This document shows, piece by piece, positions 59,189-64,000 of a DNA stretch of 64,000 bases. The first letter of the stretch is position 1. The number at the start of each line of letters is the position of its first letter. Source of the stretch: Streptomyces roseus (GTDB lineage Bacteria > Actinomycetota > Actinomycetes > Streptomycetales > Streptomycetaceae); assembly GCF_001044425.1 (NCBI RefSeq), contig NZ_LFML01000006.1:1-64000 (forward strand). Direction: 5' to 3'. Below the pieces are notes generated by a model, which made no database searches, was not told where the DNA came from, and saw only the letters and a program-made list of their open reading frames with translations. The position numbers were made by a program, and so were the translations under genes.

Positions 59189-59650
59189 ATGAGTGCCGTC
59201 CGCACCCGCCCCGCCCTCGGCAACGACCTCGCACGCGCCATCGTCGACTCCGCCCTCGCCGCGGCCCGGGAGACCGAGCTGCGGTTCGCCATCGCCGTGG
59301 TCGACGAGTCCGGCCACCTGAGCGCCTTCGCGCGGATGGACGGCTCGGGGCTGATGACCATTCAGATCGCCCAGGACAAGGCCTACACAGCCGCCGCCTT
59401 CGGCCTGAGCACCACCGACTGGCACGAGTTCGTAGAGAACGACGTCCAGCTCGCGCCGGGCGCCCGCACCGGGATCGACCGCCTGGTCACGTTCGGCGGC
59501 GGCCTGCCGATCGTCGTCGACGGCCAGCTGGTCGGCGGCATCGGAGTCTCGGGCGGCCACTGGTCGGACGACGTCAAGATCGCCGAAGCCGGCCTCACCG
59601 CCATCACCTCCCTCACCTCCGCCGGCTCCGCCCGCTCCGCCACGGCGTAA
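59189..59650 (+). CDS. HbpS/GlcG-family heme-binding-like protein
   Basis: A 153-residue protein of the GlcG/HbpS family. AIVDSALAAARETELRFAIAV, DESGHLSAFARMDGSGLM and DKAYTAAAFGLST match, with LPIVVDGQLVGGIGVSGGHW near the end. HbpS of Streptomyces reticuli binds heme and iron and works with the SenS/SenR system, but that protein is exported; here I see no signal peptide, so this one is probably cytosolic. Its neighbour is a MarR regulator and not a two-component pair. AAGGAG precedes the ATG. Confidence 0.88.
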   Translation: MSAVRTRPALGNDLARAIVDSALAAARETELRFAIAVVDESGHLSAFARMDGSGLMTIQIAQDKAYTAAAFGLSTTDWHEFVENDVQLAPGARTGIDRLVTFGGGLPIVVDGQLVGGIGVSGGHWSDDVKIAEAGLTAITSLTSAGSARSATA

Positions 59651-59764
59651 CCCAAGGCCCACACCGCGACCGCCCCGCGACGCCCGTCCAGAAGGGCGGC
59701 CGGTTCACCCCGGCCGGCCCGTCGCGGTTCCCGGACACGCGGGACGGCGCCGGGGGCGAGGGCG

Positions 59765-61648
59765 TCAGGCCCGCCGGTAGAGCGCTTCGATCTCGCGGTC
59801 GAACTCGCGGGCGATCCTGGCGCGCTTCAGCTTCAGGGACGGCGTCAGGTGTCCGGCCGCCTCCGTGAAGTCGGCCGGCAGGACCGTGAAGCGACGGATC
59901 GACTCCGCGCGCGAGACCAGGCGGTTCGCCTCGTCCACCGCGCGCTGGAGCTCGGCCCGCAGCTCCTCGTCCCGGACCAGCTCGCGCATCGGCATCGCCG
60001 TCTTCTTGTGCATCTGCCGCCAGTGCGCCAGCCCCTCGGGTTCCAGGGTGATCAGCGCCGTGATGTACGGGCGGTTGTCGCCGATCACCATGCACTGGCC
60101 GACCAGCGGGTGGGCGCGCAGCCAGTCCTCCAGCGGGGCCGGGGCGACGTTCTTGCCGCCGGAGGTGATGATCAGGTCCTTCTTGCGGCCGGTGATCGTC
60201 AGGTAGCCCTCGCCGTCCAGCTCCCCTATGTCCCCGGTCGCGAACCAGCCGCCGACCGCCTCCCCCGAGTTCCAGTACCCCGCGAACACGTGCCGCCCCC
60301 ACAGCAGCACCTCCCCGTCGTCCGCGATCCGCACGGCGGTTCCCGGCAGCGGCCACCCCACCGTCCCGAGCCGCGGTTTCAGCGGCGGGGTCACGGTGCT
60401 GGCCCCGGTCGTCTCCGTGAGTCCGTACCCCTCGAAGACGTCGATCCCGGCGCCGGTGTAGAAGGCCGCGAGCCGGCGCCCCAGCGGGGAGCCCCCGCTC
60501 AGGACGTACCGCACGCGCCCGCCCAGCGCCGCCCGGATCCGCCGGTACACGAGCGGGTCGTACAGCGCCCGGGCCGCCCGCAGGCTCACCCCCGGGCTCC
60601 CGCCCTCGGCGAGCTCCCCGTACCGCTGGGCGATCCGCGCCGCACGGTCGAACGACGAGGCACGGCCCATCCGTTCGGCCGTCGCGCGGGCGGTGTTGTA
60701 GACCTTCTCCAGTACGTAGGGGATGGCCAGCAGGAACGTCGGACGGAACCCGGCGAGGTCGGCGAGCAGCTCCTCGGTCGCGATGCTCGGCGCGTGTCCG
60801 AGCCTGACCCGCGCGCGCATGCACCCCACCGCCACCATCCGCCCGAACACGTGCGAGAGCGGCAGGAAGAGCAGCGTCGAGGCCGCCTCGGTGGTAGCGG
60901 ACTTGAAGACGGGGTGCAGGAGCTCGACCGCGTTGTCGGCCTCGGCGAAGAAGTTGGCGTGCGTGATCACGCAGCCCTTGGGCCGCCCCGTCGTGCCGGA
61001 CGTGTAGATGAGCGTGGCCACGGAGTCCGGCGTACGGGCGGACCGGCGCGCGTGCACGACGGCGTCGGGCAGGTCCTCCCCGGCCTTGACCAGCCGCGCC
61101 ACCGCGCCCGTGTCGAACTCCCACAGGTGCGCCAGCCAGGGCAGGTTGGCCCGCTCGGCACTGATGATGCGGGCCTGCGCGGTGTCCTCGACCGCGCAGG
61201 CGACCGCCCCGGAGTCCTGGATGATCCAGCGGGCCTGGAGCGCGGAGGAGGTCGGGTAGATCGGTACGGTGACCAGCCCGGCGGCCCAAGCCGCGAAGTC
61301 GAGCAGGGTCCACTCGTAGGTGGTCCGGGCCATGATCGCGAGGCGGTCCCCCTCGCGCAGCCCCTCCGCGATCAGGCCCTTGGCGACGGCCGTCACCTCG
61401 GCCGCGAACTCGGCGGCGGTGACGTCGCGCCAGCTGCCGTCGCGCTCCTTGCGGGCGAGCACCACCTCGCCGGGGGCCTCGCGGGCGTTCTGGTACGGGA
61501 TGTCCCCGAGCGATCCGCTCACCGGCACGCCGGCCAGCGCCGGCACGGCCGCCTCCCGCACCACCCCGTCGACGACGGTCAGGACGGGCGGTACCAGGGC
61601 GGGCGGCACCTGCTGGTGCGGCACCTGCTGGGGCGGCACGGCTTCCAC
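59765..61648 (-). CDS. long-chain acyl-CoA synthetase (AMP-binding), second copy
   Basis: A 627-residue fatty-acid activating enzyme. LIYTSGTTGRPKGCVITHAN, FEGYGLTETTGASTVTPPL, FATGDIGELDGEGYLTITGR and TSGGKNVAPAPLEDWL are the family motifs. The first 65 residues are a Pro/Val/Gln-rich extension absent from the other copy at 54283. The GTG at 61648 has GAGGAGA nearby, so it is preferred to starts further upstream. The overall type is FadD15-like. It diverges from the ABC-F gene. Confidence 0.9.
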   Translation of the reverse strand: MEAVPPQQVPHQQVPPALVPPVLTVVDGVVREAAVPALAGVPVSGSLGDIPYQNAREAPGEVVLARKERDGSWRDVTAAEFAAEVTAVAKGLIAEGLREGDRLAIMARTTYEWTLLDFAAWAAGLVTVPIYPTSSALQARWIIQDSGAVACAVEDTAQARIISAERANLPWLAHLWEFDTGAVARLVKAGEDLPDAVVHARRSARTPDSVATLIYTSGTTGRPKGCVITHANFFAEADNAVELLHPVFKSATTEAASTLLFLPLSHVFGRMVAVGCMRARVRLGHAPSIATEELLADLAGFRPTFLLAIPYVLEKVYNTARATAERMGRASSFDRAARIAQRYGELAEGGSPGVSLRAARALYDPLVYRRIRAALGGRVRYVLSGGSPLGRRLAAFYTGAGIDVFEGYGLTETTGASTVTPPLKPRLGTVGWPLPGTAVRIADDGEVLLWGRHVFAGYWNSGEAVGGWFATGDIGELDGEGYLTITGRKKDLIITSGGKNVAPAPLEDWLRAHPLVGQCMVIGDNRPYITALITLEPEGLAHWRQMHKKTAMPMRELVRDEELRAELQRAVDEANRLVSRAESIRRFTVLPADFTEAAGHLTPSLKLKRARIAREFDREIEALYRRA

Positions 61649-61784
61649 GACGGTCTCCTCGACTGGACTCGACTCCGGAGTTACCGCCGGTAATCTACGC
61701 ACGGGTAACCCCTCTGACCAGCCCCTGCGCACCCCTTGGACGAACCCACCCCACTCCTCCACACCCCCCGCACCACTCGCACCG

Positions 61785-61811
61785 CGTGCACCCCGTGCAC
61801 CCCGTGCACCG
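61785..61811 (+). repeat. 9-bp tandem repeat before the ABC-F gene
   Basis: CGTGCACCC occurs three times in tandem (the last copy ends CG), 45 bp before the ATG. Each unit holds the palindrome GTGCAC. It could be leader structure or a binding array; it lies between divergent genes. Confidence 0.5.
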
Positions 61812-61856
61812 AAAACGCGTTGTGCCCCCGCCGCGCCGCGCGGCAGGGTTCAGGAC

Positions 61857-63476
61857 ATGGGACATCTGGAAGCCTCGCACCTGGAGTACTACCTGCCCGA
61901 CGGGCGTGTACTGATCGGCGATGCCTCGTTCAGAGTCGGTGAAGGTTCGGTGGCGGCCCTCGTCGGCGCCAACGGCGCGGGCAAGACGACCCTGCTCCGG
62001 CTGATCTCGGGCGAACTCCGGCCGCACGGCGGAACGATCACCACCAGCGGCGGGGTCGGCGTCATGCACCAGTTCGTCGGCTCCGTACGGGACGACCGCA
62101 CGGTCCGCGACCTGCTGGTGTCGGTGTCGCCGCCGCGGATCCGGACGGCCGCGGCGGCCGTGGACGCCGCCGAACACCTGATCATGACGGTGGACGACGA
62201 GGCCGCCCAGCTGAAGTACGCGCAGGCGCTCAGCGATTGGGCCGAGGCCCGCGGGTACGAGGCCGAGACCCTCTGGGACATGTGCACGACGGCGGCCCTC
62301 GGCGTGCCGTACGACCGGGCGCAGTTCCGTGAGGTGCGCACGCTGTCGGGCGGCGAGCAGAAGCGGCTCGTGCTGGAGGCGCTGCTGCGCGGGCCGGACG
62401 AGGTCCTCCTGCTGGACGAGCCGGACAACTACCTCGACGTCCCGGGCAAGCGGTGGCTGGAGGAGCGGCTGCGCGAGACCCGCAAGACGGTCCTGTTCAT
62501 CTCCCACGACCGGGAGCTGCTGGCGCGGGCCGCCCAGCGGATCGTCGCGGTGGAGCCCGGCCCGGCCGGATCCGACGCATGGGTGCACGGCGGCGGCTTC
62601 GCCACCTTCCACGAGGCACGGGAGGAGCGGTTCGCGCGCTTCGACGAGCTGCGCCGCCGCTGGGACGAGAAGCGCGCCCAGCTGAAGCGGCTCGTACAGG
62701 ACATGCAGCAGTACGCGGCGCGCAGCGACGAGATGGCCTCGCGCTACCAGGCGGCCAAGACCCGCCTGCGCAAGTTCGAGGAGATCGGGCCGCCGCCGGA
62801 GCCGCCGCGCAAGCAGGACATCCGGATGCGCCTCCAGGGCGGCCGGACGGGGGTACGGGCGGTGGTCTGCGAGGAGCTGGAGCTCACGGGGCTGATGAAA
62901 CCGTTCTCACTGGAGGTCTTCTACGGGGAACGGGTGGCGGTCCTCGGCTCGAACGGCTCGGGCAAGTCCCACTTCCTGCGGCTGCTGGCGGGCGGGGACG
63001 TCGCCCACACCGGGGGGTGGAAGCTGGGCGCACGGGTGGTCCCCGGCCACTTCGCGCAGACGCACGCCCACCCCGAGCTGATGGGGCGCACCCTCGTCGA
63101 CATCCTGTGGACGGAGCACGCCAAGGACCGCGGCGGGGCGATGTCGGCGCTGCGCCGCTACGAGCTGGAGCGCCAGGGCGACCAGCCCTTCGACAAGCTG
63201 TCGGGAGGCCAGCAGGCCCGCTTCCAGATCCTGCTGCTGGAGCTGGCGGGCAGCACCGCCCTGCTCCTCGACGAGCCGACGGACAACCTCGACCTGGAGT
63301 CGGCCGAAGCGCTCCAGGAAGGGCTGGCGGCGTACGAGGGCACGGTGCTGGCGGTGACGCACGACCGCTGGTTCGCCCGCTCCTTCGACCGCTACCTGGT
63401 CTTCGGCTCGGACGGGGTGGTCAGGGAGACCCCGGAGCCGGTCTGGGACGAGCGCCGGGTGCAGCGGGCCCGCTGA
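61857..63476 (+). CDS. ABC-F family ATPase
   Basis: A 539-residue soluble protein with two ABC domains and no membrane part. First domain: Walker A GANGAGKT (37-44), signature LSGGEQKRL (about 163), Walker B VLLLDEPDNYLD. Second: GSNGSGKS (about 363), LSGGQQARF (about 447), ALLLDEPTDNLD. The linker between them is a charged helical pair (RRRWDEKRAQLKRLVQDMQQ) typical of ABC-F. Members act on the ribosome in translation or antibiotic protection; the subfamily cannot be fixed here. The Walker B Gly-less DEPDN and DEPTDN variants are normal. Confidence 0.92.
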   Translation: MGHLEASHLEYYLPDGRVLIGDASFRVGEGSVAALVGANGAGKTTLLRLISGELRPHGGTITTSGGVGVMHQFVGSVRDDRTVRDLLVSVSPPRIRTAAAAVDAAEHLIMTVDDEAAQLKYAQALSDWAEARGYEAETLWDMCTTAALGVPYDRAQFREVRTLSGGEQKRLVLEALLRGPDEVLLLDEPDNYLDVPGKRWLEERLRETRKTVLFISHDRELLARAAQRIVAVEPGPAGSDAWVHGGGFATFHEAREERFARFDELRRRWDEKRAQLKRLVQDMQQYAARSDEMASRYQAAKTRLRKFEEIGPPPEPPRKQDIRMRLQGGRTGVRAVVCEELELTGLMKPFSLEVFYGERVAVLGSNGSGKSHFLRLLAGGDVAHTGGWKLGARVVPGHFAQTHAHPELMGRTLVDILWTEHAKDRGGAMSALRRYELERQGDQPFDKLSGGQQARFQILLLELAGSTALLLDEPTDNLDLESAEALQEGLAAYEGTVLAVTHDRWFARSFDRYLVFGSDGVVRETPEPVWDERRVQRAR

Positions 63477-63650
63477 AGGCCGTACCGGCTCGGTCGGCAT
63501 CGTCGCCACGGCCCCAGTGCCAACCGGCCCCAAGTCGTCAACCGAGCAGGCGACCTTCCGGCCGTGGCTGCCGGGGGATCGGCCTGCCGGGACGTCACCT
63601 CTTCCTTGTGCCGCGTTCCCCGGCACCTCGCGCCGCCCAAGGAGAGCCCC

Positions 63651-64000
63651 GTGCCCCGACTCCCCCGCCTGGCCACCGCCGCCACTGCCGCCGCCGCCCT
63701 CGTCCTGCTCGTCCCCGCCGCCGCGTCGGCCGGCGAGCCGACCCTGTCCGATCCGCGCATCGTCGCGCAGTTCAGCCGGACCGCCGGGCAGACGCCGGAG
63801 AACATCGCCCTCGAACCCGACGGCGCCGCGAACCTGACCCTGTCCTTGGCCCGGCAGGTCGTCCGCGTCGACAAGCACGGGTCCGCCCGGCTCCTTGCGG
63901 AACTGCCCGCCGTGCCGAACCCGCAGACCCCTCTCTTCCGCTCGGCCGTGGTGATGGGCATCGTGCGCGCACACGACGGCACCCTGTACGTCAACTACGC
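63651..64000 (+). CDS. secreted SMP-30-like protein, 5' part only
   Basis: The first 116 codons of an exported protein that runs off the right edge. A signal peptide ends near residue 27 (LLVPAAASAGE). The mature part, RTAGQTPENIALEPDGAANL, VVRVDKHGSARLLAEL and MGIVRAHDGTLYVNYA, has the blade pattern of SMP-30/gluconolactonase or NHL-type beta-propellers. AAGGAGAG precedes the GTG at 63651. Substrate unknown. Confidence 0.75.
   Translation, partial: MPRLPRLATAATAAAALVLLVPAAASAGEPTLSDPRIVAQFSRTAGQTPENIALEPDGAANLTLSLARQVVRVDKHGSARLLAELPAVPNPQTPLFRSAVVMGIVRAHDGTLYVNY

Overview
The window is chromosomal DNA of a Streptomyces-type actinomycete. The grounds are very high GC with third-position G/C bias, frequent GTG/TTG starts, GTGA/ATGA stop-start overlaps, terminators that are long GC stems without a strong U tract, a complete 14-gene nuo operon, a second nuo locus, futalosine-pathway menaquinone genes (mqnA, mqnC), and typical actinobacterial families (DUF3152, HxlR, PASTA-less Ser/Thr kinase, NlpC/P60). 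I saw no rRNA, tRNA, CRISPR array, IS element, integrase or phage genes.

Layout. 1-1654 (minus): nuoA2-nuoB2-nuoC2, the start of a second complex I-like locus that runs off the left edge. 1779-5333 (plus): two tandem paralogous sensor kinases and one NarL-type response regulator; both kinases have the same GGGGTTATCCCC element about 60 bp before their starts. 5614-8617: korA-korB, a 2-oxoacid:ferredoxin oxidoreductase. 8652-14622: an HxlR/oxidoreductase divergent pair, a RarD-type permease, a secreted M28 aminopeptidase, a ribbon-helix-helix/degenerate Doc-like pair and a secreted LolA-like protein. 14845-21882: polyprenyl diphosphate synthase, POT peptide transporter plus S15-type hydrolase, HAD phosphatase, fumarylacetoacetase. 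21925-22524: a scar with a GntR helix-turn-helix fragment and an orphan immunity-like gene.

22626-38506 (minus): the nuoA-N operon, almost every junction translationally coupled, with a Rex-like operator just downstream of its likely promoter. 39265-54038: NlpC/P60 hydrolase, flavin-dependent prenyl reductase, GNAT, glutaminase, menG, DUF3152 protease-like protein, stand-alone LuxR-type helix-turn-helix, mqnC with a truncated amidohydrolase-like gene, Ser/Thr kinase, mqnA, a cold-shock gene with a hairpin leader, a large lytic transglycosylase and an SRPBCC protein. 54081-64000: a frameshifted GNAT remnant, two long-chain acyl-CoA synthetases, AraC and MarR regulators, secreted lipase, HbpS/GlcG-like protein, an ABC-F ATPase and the start of a secreted SMP-30-like protein.

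How it fits together. The core theme is respiratory quinone chemistry: NADH:menaquinone oxidoreductase (nuoA-N), menaquinone head-group synthesis (mqnA, mqnC), side-chain synthesis (polyprenyl synthase), methylation (menG) and probably side-chain saturation (MenJ-like reductase). At the left edge, a ferredoxin-reducing KorAB lies near a second nuo locus, which suggests (inference) a ferredoxin-fed complex. The right third is lipid and envelope metabolism.
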